A stretch of DNA of 64,000 nt from Streptomyces sp. TLI_105 (GTDB lineage Bacteria > Actinomycetota > Actinomycetes > Streptomycetales > Streptomycetaceae): positions 5,667,501 to 5,731,500 of the forward strand of contig NZ_FNSM01000001.1 of NCBI RefSeq assembly GCF_900105415.1, read 5' to 3'. Shown piece by piece: positions 51,691 to 61,071 of this stretch; positions within the stretch are counted from its first letter, which is position 1, and each line of letters starts with the position of its first letter. Below the pieces are notes generated by a model. The model did no database searches. It had not been told where the DNA came from and saw only the letters and a list, made by a program, of their open reading frames with translations. A program made the translations under genes and the position numbers.

Positions 51691-52816
51691 AAGCGTCGCC
51701 GGGCTCACCCGGCCGGACTTTCTTGATCTGCTCATCAACATGGGCGGCGATGGCGTGGTCACGCCCGTTCACGAGGTGCTGATAGATCAGCGCGGCCCGC
51801 ACCGACGAATGCCCCATCCGCTGCATCAGCTCACGCGTCGTGGCGCCGCCGGTCGCGGCGAGCGTGTTCCCGGTATGGCGCAGATCGTGGAAGTGGACGT
51901 CTCCGAGGCCGGTGGCCTTCAGAGCCCGCAGCCACAGCCGGCGGAAGTTGTTCCGACGCAGCTGCCCGCCGCGGGCTCCGGTGAAGACCAGCCCGGTCCG
52001 ACCCGGCTTGGCGTAGACGGCGAGATGAGTGGCCAGGCTCTCCGCCAAGGAGGCCGGGAAGGCGACGGTCCGCACACCGGCCGCGCTCTTGGGCGTCTTG
52101 ATCAGAATGCCGTCGGTACGGGTCTCGGCCAGAGAACGCCGTACGGCGACGGTTCGTCGGTCGAGGTCGACGTCATGGCGCTGAAGCGCGGCGAGCTCCC
52201 CGAAGCGGAGGCCGGTGAAGGCCGCCAGCAGGATGAACACCCGGAAGCGCGCCGGCACGGCGTCGGCGAGCTGGAAGACCTCGGCGACGTCGAGGAACGG
52301 CCGCTCAGCCGTCTTGGCTGCCCCGGCGCCCTTGATGCGGCAGGGGTTGCGCTGGATCAGCTCGTCGTCGACCGCGGTGTTCATGATGGCGCGGAGGATC
52401 TGGTACGCCTTGGCGACCGTCGGCTCACCGACACCCGACTCCAGGAGGCCGGCACGCCAGCGGCGGATCTGGGGTGTGGTGATCTCACTCAGGACCACGT
52501 CGGCGAAGGTCGGCAGGATGTGGAGGCGCAGCGCACTGCCGTTGCGTTCGCGTGTGGTCGCCGCGTAGTCGCGTTCCTTGAACCAGGCGTCGGCGTACAC
52601 CCCGAAGAGAACCTTGTCGTCCGGGTTCTTCCACTTGCCGTCGATGATCTCCGCTTCCTTGCGGACGAGCCACCGATCGGCATCGGTCTGCGAAGCGAAC
52701 GTCGCGGGCGCGGATCGCGTCAGCCCGTCCGGCCCCTGATAGCGAGCCTGGAAACGCCCTGAGGGCAGCTTGCGCACTGCACCGAAGCGGCGACGCTTGC
52801 CTTTGCTGTTTGCCAT
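51680..52816 (-). CDS. int: Tyrosine site-specific integrase
   Basis: A 378-residue recombinase. The N-terminal arm-binding region (RRRFGAVRKLPSGRFQARYQG) precedes the core SAM-like domain (about 70-160) and the catalytic domain: Arg in FTGLRFGELAAL, Lys in the TPKSAAG beta-hairpin, HxxR in FHDLRHTGN, His in MGHSSVRAA, and the nucleophile Tyr in LIYQHL. It integrates the element at the tRNA-Val. Its start overlaps the xis stop by one base. Reading toward the attachment site is the usual AICE orientation. Confidence 0.93.
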   Translation of the reverse strand: MANSKGKRRRFGAVRKLPSGRFQARYQGPDGLTRSAPATFASQTDADRWLVRKEAEIIDGKWKNPDDKVLFGVYADAWFKERDYAATTRERNGSALRLHILPTFADVVLSEITTPQIRRWRAGLLESGVGEPTVAKAYQILRAIMNTAVDDELIQRNPCRIKGAGAAKTAERPFLDVAEVFQLADAVPARFRVFILLAAFTGLRFGELAALQRHDVDLDRRTVAVRRSLAETRTDGILIKTPKSAAGVRTVAFPASLAESLATHLAVYAKPGRTGLVFTGARGGQLRRNNFRRLWLRALKATGLGDVHFHDLRHTGNTLAATGGATTRELMQRMGHSSVRAALIYQHLVNGRDHAIAAHVDEQIKKVRPGEPGDASGT

Positions 52817-53021
52817 CAGGCCACCGCCGCGAATCGGCGACGAGTGGTGATCGGCTGGACGGTGTGGGCGATGACGAATTCCTCCAAGGCCCGCTCAGGA
52901 ATGCGGACATGCCGTCCCACCTTGACGAAGGCAATCCGGCGCTCGGCGATGAGCCGACGCGGAAACCTCTCGGTGGTGCCGAGGAGTTCGGCAGCCTGGC
53001 CAACGGTCAGCAGTCGGTCTG

Positions 53022-53025
<4 letters not shown>
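52816..53025 (-). CDS. xis: Excisionase, helix-turn-helix
   Basis: A 69-residue protein with a winged helix of the MerR-like excisionase kind (LLTVGQAAELLGTTERFPRRLI, VKVGRHVRIPERALEEFV). It should bend DNA and help Int cut the element out. Start and stop overlap its neighbours (4 bases with rep, 1 base with int), giving a rep-xis-int operon as in pSAM2. Confidence 0.9.
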
Positions 53026-54419
<1,394 letters not shown>

Positions 54420-54507
54420 GGGGCAGTTCCTTCTGGTTCTGCGAACTGGGAAGGGGCAGGGCTTCCGGGCGGCGGAGACTTGGCGGTTGAGCCGCCCGGA
54501 AGCCCGA

Positions 54508-54840
54508 CTAGCGGCGCCGCTGCTGGCTGTTGAGGAGAGAGCGCAGGACGAGGGCGCAGACGGCGACCGAGGCGGCGGTGATGGCGACGGCGAGCAGCAT
54601 GGAGACCAGGACCGCGCCGACGACCAGGACGGCACCGGTGCCGCCGGCGACGACCACGGCCAGGCCGGCCGGGGTAAGGCGCACGGCCGGGGACTGTGCC
54701 GAGGCGGGGGCGTGGTGGTGGTTGCAGACCGGAGCGGGGGCGGTGTGGCGGGGCTCGATGTCACCCGTGGCGGTCGGCTGGACGAGCGGGCTGACGATGC
54801 CGGTCGGGAGCGGGTTGACCGGGATGCGCGTCCGGAACAT
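54508..54840 (-). CDS. SpdD-like small membrane protein
   Basis: A 110-residue protein from ATG 54840 with AGGGAGAA upstream. A Pro-rich N-terminus is followed by two hydrophobic helices (LAVVVAGGTGAVLVVGAVLVSML and AVAITAASVAVCALVL) and a basic end. Position between rep and the other spread genes, size and profile fit the Spd spread proteins, which help the element move through the recipient mycelium. The exact family name is uncertain. Confidence 0.65.
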   Translation of the reverse strand: MFRTRIPVNPLPTGIVSPLVQPTATGDIEPRHTAPAPVCNHHHAPASAQSPAVRLTPAGLAVVVAGGTGAVLVVGAVLVSMLLAVAITAASVAVCALVLRSLLNSQQRRR

Positions 54841-54851
54841 GGCGGTTCTCC

Positions 54852-55010
54852 CTACTTGTTGATCGTGGTGTCGATGAGCGGGGCGAGGACGCTGTCGGCG
54901 AGGAGGTAGCCGCCGAGGAGGATCACGGCGACGAGCCACCAGGGCGGGCGGATGAGCTTGATGCCGAGGCCGCCGACGACAATCAGGGCGAGCCAGAGCG
55001 GGACGTCCAT
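54852..55010 (-). CDS. Small membrane protein of the transfer region
   Basis: A 52-residue protein from ATG 55010 with AAGGAG ten bases upstream (MDVPLWLALIVVGGLG, then PPWWLVAVILLGGYLLADSV). Two hydrophobic segments make up almost the whole protein. It lies 11 bp before the SpdD-like gene in a run of small transfer genes, so a spread function is likely but unproven. Confidence 0.65.
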   Translation of the reverse strand: MDVPLWLALIVVGGLGIKLIRPPWWLVAVILLGGYLLADSVLAPLIDTTINK

Positions 55011-55039
55011 GACGCTGGACTCCTTCGAGTTCTTCGAGG

Positions 55040-55231
55040 TCAGCGGGGCTTGCAGCGGTGGGTGCGGGCGGCGAGCTGGGCGGCCGAGGAGCTGGAGTAC
55101 TCGGTGGACCAGCCGCAGCCGTCGGCCGTACACACGGCGGTGTACTTAGTGCGGCCGTGGCGGTCGCGGCGGGTGCCGATCTGCACCGGACCGATCCGCA
55201 TCACGGAGTGGAAGTGATCGCGAGGGGCCAT
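55040..55231 (-). CDS. Mobile element transfer protein, small zinc-finger type
   Basis: A 63-residue protein from ATG 55231 with AAGGGAGA upstream. It opens MAPRDHFHSVMRIGPVQIG and has a C-x4-C...H-x-C knuckle (AVCTADGCGW, ARTHRCKPR), the pattern of small transfer proteins found in many Streptomyces AICEs. It is 12 bp after the DUF2637 gene and belongs to the same operon. Confidence 0.78.
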   Translation of the reverse strand: MAPRDHFHSVMRIGPVQIGTRRDRHGRTKYTAVCTADGCGWSTEYSSSSAAQLAARTHRCKPR

Positions 55232-55243
55232 GAGGGTCTCCCT

Positions 55244-55945
55244 TCAGGCGAGCTGGGCGGCGATGGCGTTTGCCATCAGGGGCGGGACGCCGAGGCGGGC
55301 ACGCAGGGTGTCGGTGTCGATCGGGTAGCCGGTGCGGGCGCGGTAGTCGTCGGCGACCTTCCGGGCGTGAGCGACGAGCGCCGGCGGTACGGCCACGGGG
55401 GCGGGTTCGGGCTCCGGTGCGGGTTCCGGGACCGGCTCCGGCTCCGGTGAGGGGAGGGCCGATGCGGCGCCGATCTCCGGCTCAGGCTCGGCTACGTCAT
55501 CCCGTTCGATGACGGCTTCCACGGCCGAGGGCTGTTCGGTAGTCGTGTCGGGTTCGACCGGCGCCACCGGATGCCCGGGGGAGTGGACAAGGAGGGTGCC
55601 TCCGAGGAACGCGAGGGCGGGCCAGCCCGCGACGAGGATGCGCAGCCAGGCGGGTACGTGGCCGAGGTCGAGGAGGCCGGCGGTGGCGACGTTCGCACCG
55701 AGCGACGCGGCCAGGGCGACCGTGAACCAGGTCCAGGCCGAGCGGGCAGGCGCACCCGCGGCCCGCGAGGTCCGCAGCCGATGCCAGGCGGCGACGAGCA
55801 GGAGATCCACGGAGACCGGGTAGGCCCAAGCTTTCCAACCGGACTGTCCAGCAGCCGCAGCCAGGTCGTGGAGGTGAGCGAAGGACAGGGCGCCGGCGAT
55901 CACGGCTTGTACGAGGACTGCGTCCGGTCGGCGAATGGGACGCAT
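55244..55945 (-). CDS. DUF2637/SpdB-like membrane protein
   Basis: A 233-residue protein from ATG 55945 with AAGGAGG upstream. Four hydrophobic helices occur in the first 120 residues (LVQAVIAGALSFAHLHDLAA, AYPVSVDLLLVAAW, WFTVALAASLGANVATAGLL, ILVAGWPALAFLGGTLL), a DUF2637 pattern. A Glu/Pro repeat linker (EPEPVPEPAPEPEP) leads to a small helical domain (LVAHARKVADDYRARTG). It is thought to help intramycelial spreading alongside TraB. Confidence 0.8.
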   Translation of the reverse strand: MRPIRRPDAVLVQAVIAGALSFAHLHDLAAAAGQSGWKAWAYPVSVDLLLVAAWHRLRTSRAAGAPARSAWTWFTVALAASLGANVATAGLLDLGHVPAWLRILVAGWPALAFLGGTLLVHSPGHPVAPVEPDTTTEQPSAVEAVIERDDVAEPEPEIGAASALPSPEPEPVPEPAPEPEPAPVAVPPALVAHARKVADDYRARTGYPIDTDTLRARLGVPPLMANAIAAQLA

Positions 55946-55991
55946 CGGAGGGTCCTCCTTCCAGTTTCGGGCATGGGCGGGGTAGGGACCT

Positions 55992-56010
55992 GGCGTGAAG
56001 CGGTCACGCC
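55992..56010 (-). terminator. Short hairpin after traB
   Basis: GGCGTGA (55992-55998) and TCACGCC (56004-56010) form a perfect 7-bp stem 19 nt after the traB stop, in front of the DUF2637 gene. It may be a partial terminator or processing site. Confidence 0.45.
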
Positions 56011-56028
56011 GCCGTGCAGCGAGGGGAT

Positions 56029-57384
56029 TCAGACGATCGCAGGAGCCGTGACGGCCGAGGGTGCCGCAGCCTTGCCCAGAGGCGGAAGGACGGGCCGGAA
56101 GACGTCCAGCAGGGGGATCTCAGGCGTGCGGTGAGCGTGGGAGTTCACGATGTTCACGGCCCGCCGGAGCGAGAGGTGGGGAGTTCGGATGCGGACCCAC
56201 CCACCGGAGGAGTCGCCGGCGATAGCCGTGCCGGGTCGGTCGGTGCGGATCTGGACCGTGGCGAGGACGGCGTCCGGGGCGATGTCGCCGAAGGCCATGT
56301 TGGCGGAGGTCTCGTCGTTGACGCGGTGGGCGGTCCGGCCGGTGAGCTGGGCGCGAAGCATGGTGATGCCCTTGCCGAGCTCGGAGCCGAAGCGCTGCCC
56401 GCAGATCTCCAGGTAGATGCCGGCGGCGCGGCCGAGCTGGGAGAGCCGGACGAGGGAGGTGATGATCCGGTCCCGTCGCTTCTCTTCCTCCTTCGTGGCG
56501 AAGAGAGCGAGTTCAGCAACCTCATCGACAAGGAGCACGATCGGGACCGGTCGCAGGTGATCGGGCAGGTCCCAGATGTCGGCGGTGATCTCCGCATCCG
56601 GCAGGTCTGCACTCAATCTCTGCTCACGGCGGATCAGCTGGTAGACGTCCTCCATGTGCTCGACCAGCGCATCGAGGAGGTCGGCGGCGGCATCAGGGTT
56701 GTCGGCCAAGGCGGTGAACCGTCGGGCGAGCGGGCCGAGTTCGACTCCCTGCTTGCAGTCGATCCCGACAAGGGCGACATCCAGCGTGGCGAGCGCGGCG
56801 ACGAGGTTGCGCTGATAGACGGACTTCCCGGACTGGGTGGCACCGACGTTCAGGGCGTGCGGGGTCTGGCGGTAGTCGCGGTAGTAGACCTCCCCGTCCT
56901 CCCGCATGGCGACCGGAACCCGCATCACCCCACCACGGGCAGCCGCGGGCATCTGAACCCGCTTGAGGACGTCGTACCCGGTCATCCGCAGCTCGACGAC
57001 ACCCGAGCGGACCTCCCGGGCGGTGACGTTCTGCATGACGAACGAGTGCCGGAGCCGGTCCGAGGCAGCGGAGAAGTCGAAGGCGTCCTGACCGGGCCGC
57101 AGCTTCACCCGCAGGACGAGCCCAGTACGTGTCGGCCGCAGCCGCAGAATCCGGGGCGCCCGCGAGTCGGGGATGGGCCGGCCGGTCATCCGGGCCAGCG
57201 CCAGGCGCCAGCGCGAGGGCGGGACGGTCAGCCCACACGCGTCCATGACCGACGCGTACCGGGCGAGGATCCGCACCACCGCGAAGACGACACCGAAGCT
57301 CATCCAGTACCAGGCCGGACGCTGCCACCGCAGCAGCAGCGCGACCGTGGTGACCAGCGCGAGGATGACCGTTAAGGCGGTCAC
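56029..57384 (-). CDS. TraB-like FtsK/SpoIIIE DNA translocase
   Basis: A 451-residue protein from GTG 57384. Two N-terminal membrane helices (about 2-40) anchor it. Walker A is NVGATQSGKSVY (near residue 180) and Walker B VPIVLLVDEVAEL (near 285), followed by an Arg-rich sensor region. In AICEs TraB moves double-stranded DNA from donor to recipient. Leu4 is encoded by TTA (57373-57375), the rare codon read by the bldA tRNA. The start lies 3 bp after the previous stop, and three KorSA-like operators lie upstream of that operon. Confidence 0.9.
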   Translation of the reverse strand: MTALTVILALVTTVALLLRWQRPAWYWMSFGVVFAVVRILARYASVMDACGLTVPPSRWRLALARMTGRPIPDSRAPRILRLRPTRTGLVLRVKLRPGQDAFDFSAASDRLRHSFVMQNVTAREVRSGVVELRMTGYDVLKRVQMPAAARGGVMRVPVAMREDGEVYYRDYRQTPHALNVGATQSGKSVYQRNLVAALATLDVALVGIDCKQGVELGPLARRFTALADNPDAAADLLDALVEHMEDVYQLIRREQRLSADLPDAEITADIWDLPDHLRPVPIVLLVDEVAELALFATKEEEKRRDRIITSLVRLSQLGRAAGIYLEICGQRFGSELGKGITMLRAQLTGRTAHRVNDETSANMAFGDIAPDAVLATVQIRTDRPGTAIAGDSSGGWVRIRTPHLSLRRAVNIVNSHAHRTPEIPLLDVFRPVLPPLGKAAAPSAVTAPAIV

Positions 57385-57387
57385 GGG

Positions 57388-57732
57388 TCAGCCGACCTTC
57401 GCGGCGGCGAGCGAGGTGACGGCGACGGCGCGGAAGCTGATGCCGTGGCGCTTCTGGCCGTTGAACTCGTTCTCCCAGGGCCGGGCGACGACGCCGGTCA
57501 GGGCGACCGGGGTGCCCATCGTGAGCTCCTCGGAGATGCCGGTCTTGGGCACGGTCAGGTTCAGGATCTCGGCGTTGCCGTCCATGACGAACATGACGTC
57601 GACCGTCATCAGCGGGGCACCGGTGTCGCGGTCGGTGGCGATCTCGCCGGTCTGGCGGTTGGCGATCTTCGGGGCCGGGGGCTGGGCCACCATCACCATC
57701 GCGGCGGAGGTGTCGACGGGGATCTGACGCAC
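57388..57732 (-). CDS. SCO3933-type AICE regulatory protein
   Basis: A 114-residue protein from GTG 57732 with GAGGAG nine bases upstream. It begins MRQIPVDTSAAMVMVAQPPAPK and has TGEIATDRDTGAPLMTVDVMF, an OB-like beta-rich pattern that recurs just before traB genes in actinomycete elements, often named SCO3933 family. The role is unknown; single-strand DNA binding is one possibility. Its ribosome site overlaps an operator copy (57741-57756), so it should be tightly repressed. Confidence 0.75.
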   Translation of the reverse strand: MRQIPVDTSAAMVMVAQPPAPKIANRQTGEIATDRDTGAPLMTVDVMFVMDGNAEILNLTVPKTGISEELTMGTPVALTGVVARPWENEFNGQKRHGISFRAVAVTSLAAAKVG

Positions 57733-57740
57733 AGTGGATC

Positions 57741-57819
57741 ACTCCTCTATAGAGGTTGGGCTCTTTCACTCCTGTATAGGAGTGACATGAAGAAGAGTGC
57801 ACCACTCCTGTACATGAGT
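57741..57819. promoter_or_regulatory. Three KorSA-like operators before the traB operon
   Basis: Near-palindromic 16-mers occur at 57741-57756 (ACTCCTCTATAGAGGT), 57768-57783 (ACTCCTGTATAGGAGT) and 57804-57819 (ACTCCTGTACATGAGT). The last differs at one base from the copy at 58671-58686 in front of the GntR gene itself. Repetition and position indicate the binding sites of the GntR repressor. Confidence 0.75.
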
Positions 57820-57870
57820 CAACCCGCCGCAGAGGGAAACCGCAGCGGGTTGAGGGGAGTTGAGCGTGCG

Positions 57871-58668
57871 TCAGTCGGTCGCGGGGATCCGGTACTGGAA
57901 GACGAACTGGTCAGCGGCCATGAGGGTGTCGCAGACCTCCACGATCCGCCCCTCCTTCGTCACGGCATCCCGCAGCAGGTGCACCACGGAGGCGCCAGGG
58001 CTCAGGGCCAGCTCCGACGCTTCCGCCTTTGAGGCCGGCCGAGCCTGAAGGGTCTCGATGAACTCGGCGAAGGTGTGGCCGTGGTCTTCGAGCCGGGCGT
58101 AGATGCCGCCGGGGCCGGGGTTCTCGGCGAACAACTCGGGAATGTCCTTCACGACGTCCCAGGGCAGGTAGGACGAGGCGGTCTCGACGGGAGTCCCGTT
58201 CCGGAAGTACAGACGCCGCCGCGCGAGCACCTGCGTACCCTCGTTGACGCCGAGCCGCTCGGCGATGTCGGCCGGCGCTTCCATGGGCCCGATGTAGAGA
58301 ACGCTCACCTTGGCCGTGGCGCCGGACTGCTCGGACTCGGCGAGGTAGGCGGCCTTACCGCCCCGCCGGTGAGAAGCGCGGAATCGATCCGAAGACCGAA
58401 GCCGTACGGGAGGTCGGTCCTTCACGATCGACCCCTTCCCGTGCCGGGTCTCGACGAGCCCACTGGCCCGTACCTCCACCATGGCCTTACGGATGGTCCC
58501 GCCGGCGACCCCGTACCGCTCGACGAGCTCGGACTCACTGGGCACCATGTCGCCGGCCTTCAGTACGCCGGACCGGATCTGCTGGACGATCTCGTCCGCG
58601 ATCTGCACGTACCGAGGTACGGCCCTGCCAGCTCCTGCTGGAGTTCCCACAGTCCTACCCACTCTCAT
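57871..58668 (-). CDS. GntR-family repressor (KorSA-like) of the AICE
   Basis: A 265-residue protein from ATG 58668, or GTG 58662, which is better spaced (9 nt) from AGGAG. The winged helix is clear (QIADEIVQQIRSGVLKAGDMVP, SESELVERYGVAGGTIRKAM), followed by a UTRA ligand domain (about 100-260: VLARRRLYFRNGTPVETASSYLP). By analogy with pSAM2 KorSA it keeps transfer genes off. It has an operator at its own start (58671-58686) and three more at the traB operon, which supports the role. Confidence 0.87.
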   Translation of the reverse strand: MRVGRTVGTPAGAGRAVPRYVQIADEIVQQIRSGVLKAGDMVPSESELVERYGVAGGTIRKAMVEVRASGLVETRHGKGSIVKDRPPVRLRSSDRFRASHRRGGKAAYLAESEQSGATAKVSVLYIGPMEAPADIAERLGVNEGTQVLARRRLYFRNGTPVETASSYLPWDVVKDIPELFAENPGPGGIYARLEDHGHTFAEFIETLQARPASKAEASELALSPGASVVHLLRDAVTKEGRIVEVCDTLMAADQFVFQYRIPATD

Positions 58669-58670
58669 AT

Positions 58671-58686
58671 GCTCCTGTACATGAGT
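58671..58686. promoter_or_regulatory. KorSA-like operator shared by korSA and the NUDIX gene
   Basis: GCTCCTGTACATGAGT lies between two divergent start codons only 12 bp apart. It covers the AGGAG of the repressor gene and the ATG of the NUDIX gene; TATGCT (58668-58673) is a fair -10 for a leaderless NUDIX transcript. One bound dimer could shut both genes. Confidence 0.72.
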
Positions 58687-59130
58687 AACGGGAGCGCGGG
58701 AACAAAGTCAACGCCACTCCACTCGGTGTCCGTGGCCGGAGCGGTAGTGCGCGAGGACGGCCGCCTCCTGGCCATCCGCCGAGCGGACAACGGCACGTGG
58801 GAACTCCCTGGCGGAGTCCTCGAACTCACCGAGGCCCCGGAAGCAGGCGTAGCCCGCGAGGTCCTAGAGGAGACAGGCATCCACGTAGAGGTGGACGAGC
58901 TGACGGGCGTCTACAAGAACACCACCCGCGGCATCGTCGCCCTGGTCTTCCGCTGCAAGCCCTCAGGCGGCACCGAACGAACCTCGAACGAGTCCACTGC
59001 GGTCGACTGGCTGACACCGGCCGAGGTCGAGGAGCGCATGGCGGAGGTCTACGCGATTCGGCTCCTTGACGCATTGGATGGGCACGGCCCCCATGTGCGG
59101 AGCCATGACGGCCGCCAACTGATCGGATGA
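58681..59130 (+). CDS. NUDIX hydrolase of the AICE
   Basis: A 149-residue protein from ATG 58681. A full NUDIX box is present: GGVLELTEAPEAGVAREVLEETGI is abbreviated by G-x5-E-x7-REVLEETGI at about residues 48-70. NUDIX enzymes split nucleoside diphosphate linkages. NUDIX genes are often divergent from korSA in Streptomyces elements, where the reason is not known. It is coupled to the next small gene (ATGA). Confidence 0.88.
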   Translation: MSNGSAGTKSTPLHSVSVAGAVVREDGRLLAIRRADNGTWELPGGVLELTEAPEAGVAREVLEETGIHVEVDELTGVYKNTTRGIVALVFRCKPSGGTERTSNESTAVDWLTPAEVEERMAEVYAIRLLDALDGHGPHVRSHDGRQLIG

Positions 59131-59333
59131 CTCGCGAGGAAGCGATTCTCCTCATACAGCGCCTCATGAACGCAGAGTCCCCCGAGAACGAGCCCTCCGA
59201 GGTCCTGGCAGCCCTCAAACAGGGCCTGGCCTGCCCGCACATCAGCGACTACATCTTCTGGGACCTAGACCCCGAGCTGACTCCCAAGAAGGTGGTCGAC
59301 AGGACCATGGCCTACAAGCCGATCGCCCTCTGA
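59127..59333 (+). CDS. Colicin/pyocin immunity-like small protein
   Basis: A 68-residue acidic protein whose ATG overlaps the NUDIX stop. It resembles E-group nuclease colicin immunity proteins: an opening helix (TREEAILLIQRLMNAE), an acidic stretch, then HISDYIFWDLDPELTPKKVVD in place of HPxGSDLIYYP...P..VV. No nuclease toxin gene is seen next to it. The assignment is by eye; a general protein-binding module is the alternative. Confidence 0.5.
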   Translation: MTREEAILLIQRLMNAESPENEPSEVLAALKQGLACPHISDYIFWDLDPELTPKKVVDRTMAYKPIAL

Positions 59334-59931
59334 GGCCAGCGCGGTAAGAGTTTCTCTACTTCATCAAGGCACCCGCCGCGCACGGCGCGGCGCGCGCGGC
59401 CCGTCGCCCGGGCCTGCGCTCCTGTCTCCGCCCCGCTCCAGCCCGGCCGCCGGCCCGCACGCCTGACAGCTCGGGTTGATGGGTGACGAACCCACGACGT
59501 GGCCGAGGCGGTACGCGAGTGCGGCTCAGGACGATGCCTCCGGCGGGGGCGCTCAGGCTCCGGGATGGCGGGGGCTCGGTGCGCGGGTGCCGACCGGTGG
59601 GGTGTGGCGGTGGGGACTTCCATCCCGTCTGCCGTCGACCCAGGCAGAGCCGAGCAGACACGGCACCGGGCGTCCAGGTCGTTCGTCCAGTGGGGCGCTC
59701 CACCTGGACGCCCGGCACCGCGCCTGCTCCACGGTGTGTGGGTCGACGGCAGACGGGATGGGAGCGTGAGGAGGTATGGGCTGCGGCTCCAACCCTCACC
59801 GCGACGAAATGCGCAGGCGCCAAATCCTGCCACTCATCTTTTACCGAGCGTGCCGAGCAGAGCCGATTCTTGACCGATTGGGTTAGTGAGCTCAACGCAT
59901 CCTGCAGCGCTTTAGCTACCCAGGGGAAACT
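59334..59931. other. 598-bp gap with lower GC, no gene seen
   Basis: No convincing reading frame is present: apparent open frames come from an inverted repeat read on both strands. The stretch holds the 142-bp hairpin described at 59620-59761, an early GC-rich run (about 59370-59450), and an AT-richer right part (about 59810-59930) that leads into hsdS. It marks the change from transfer genes to restriction genes. Confidence 0.6.
59620..59761. repeat. 142-bp hairpin with perfect 23-bp ends
   Basis: The 23-bp arm at 59620-59642 (starting CCATCCCGTCTGCCGTCG) is the exact reverse complement of 59739-59761. Inner arms pair again (CCGGGCGTCCAGGT with ACCTGGACGCCCGG), with GAGCAG-type matches between. 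The loop is about 22 bp. It could be a single-strand origin, an RNA terminator, or a small mobile repeat. Confidence 0.8.
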
Positions 59932-61071
59932 TCAGCTTGCTGTGGATGCGCCGAACGCCTCACTGAGAGCAGCCTGGTACAAAGCATCGAGTTCTTGATT
60001 GCGCTGCCTCATTCTGCGAATGATCTCATATGCACTGTCGAGCAGAGACGAGATGTGGAGCTGGGTCTTTTTATCCGGAAGGGGGACCATGAGATTCTCA
60101 AAAGCCTTGATCCCTAGTGTGCGATTGCGCGCCGTGGTGCCAGGGGAGCTCTTAAGGATCAGCGGATGACCAGCCTCGCTGAGGAAGTAGTACCTCATAT
60201 AGCCGGTATCAATATCCTCCTGCCTTTTAGGTACGTAGGGCAGGAAACGCTGCGAAGCAACGCGCTCGACGTCAGACTCGTCTGACAGTGCGATCGCCTT
60301 CTCCCAGGCCTGAATATTGCTAAGTATCAAGGCGCCAGCAGGGATCCGATAGTACTTTAGCTTACTCAGTGTCGAACCGAGTTGCGGTTCTCGACGGATA
60401 ATCCCCTTACCGAACGAGTAAACGCCAATCTGAGAGTACTTCTGATCTGGGTCAACCGAAACTGGGGTCCGAGAGAGTTCCATGACTGAGCCAACGCGAA
60501 CATGAGGAGCTTTTACCTCGCAGAGGCTATTATGCAAGGATGCAACCAAGCCTTCGGCATGTTGCGTTCTCTCGACACTGTAGTTCCGCGCCCCATGAAG
60601 ACGGTCAAGTCGATCTGCGATTTCCTGCTGTTCATTAATTGAATCAGGTAGAGGCACTCTGATCGAGAGCATCCGCTGAGCACTCACTCGCTCGCGGCGA
60701 GCCCCGACGCCGCGAGACTCGCCCCGCAAGAGTTCCCAAAATCCTGGCCATCGGAAGAGGTGTTGAAGGTAGGCGGAATCCGCTACGTCGTGATTGATTG
60801 CAAATGTCGGGAACTCGGGAGAGAGGAACCAGCCATCAAGGTGCTCGGGAACAACGGCGATAGCTCCCTCGAATGCCTTGAGGCGGCTGAGCACGACGCT
60901 GCCTGCGTGAAGGCGATGCAACTTCGGATAGCTGGTTTCGCTCCCTCGGATTGGCTCGCGAGTAAACAACCCTCGACCGAATCCGTAAACCCCGGCAATA
61001 TCAAACCGATCGTTTGGTGAAACGGAGACGGCGTCAATAGAAATGCTGAGGGCTTCGTTTAGGAGCTTCAC
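59932..61071 (-). CDS. hsdS: Type I restriction-modification specificity subunit
   Basis: A 379-residue protein from GTG 61071, overlapping the hsdM stop (GTGA). It has two target recognition domains separated by a helical spacer and repeated half-structures: the motif YGFGRGLFTREPIRGS near residue 29 recurs as YSFGKGIIRREPQLGS near 220, and helical spacers follow each (NEQQEIADRLDRLHGARN; HISSLLDSAYEIIRRMR). The protein reads the DNA target for HsdM and HsdR. Its base composition is much lower in GC than the rest, a sign of recent acquisition. The target sequence cannot be inferred. Confidence 0.88.
   Translation of the reverse strand: MKLLNEALSISIDAVSVSPNDRFDIAGVYGFGRGLFTREPIRGSETSYPKLHRLHAGSVVLSRLKAFEGAIAVVPEHLDGWFLSPEFPTFAINHDVADSAYLQHLFRWPGFWELLRGESRGVGARRERVSAQRMLSIRVPLPDSINEQQEIADRLDRLHGARNYSVERTQHAEGLVASLHNSLCEVKAPHVRVGSVMELSRTPVSVDPDQKYSQIGVYSFGKGIIRREPQLGSTLSKLKYYRIPAGALILSNIQAWEKAIALSDESDVERVASQRFLPYVPKRQEDIDTGYMRYYFLSEAGHPLILKSSPGTTARNRTLGIKAFENLMVPLPDKKTQLHISSLLDSAYEIIRRMRQRNQELDALYQAALSEAFGASTAS

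Noticed and set aside
59483..59998. Possible small proteins in the gap before hsdS
   Set aside because: Frames on both strands come from the 142-bp inverted repeat and give similar peptides; no ribosome site or family match.
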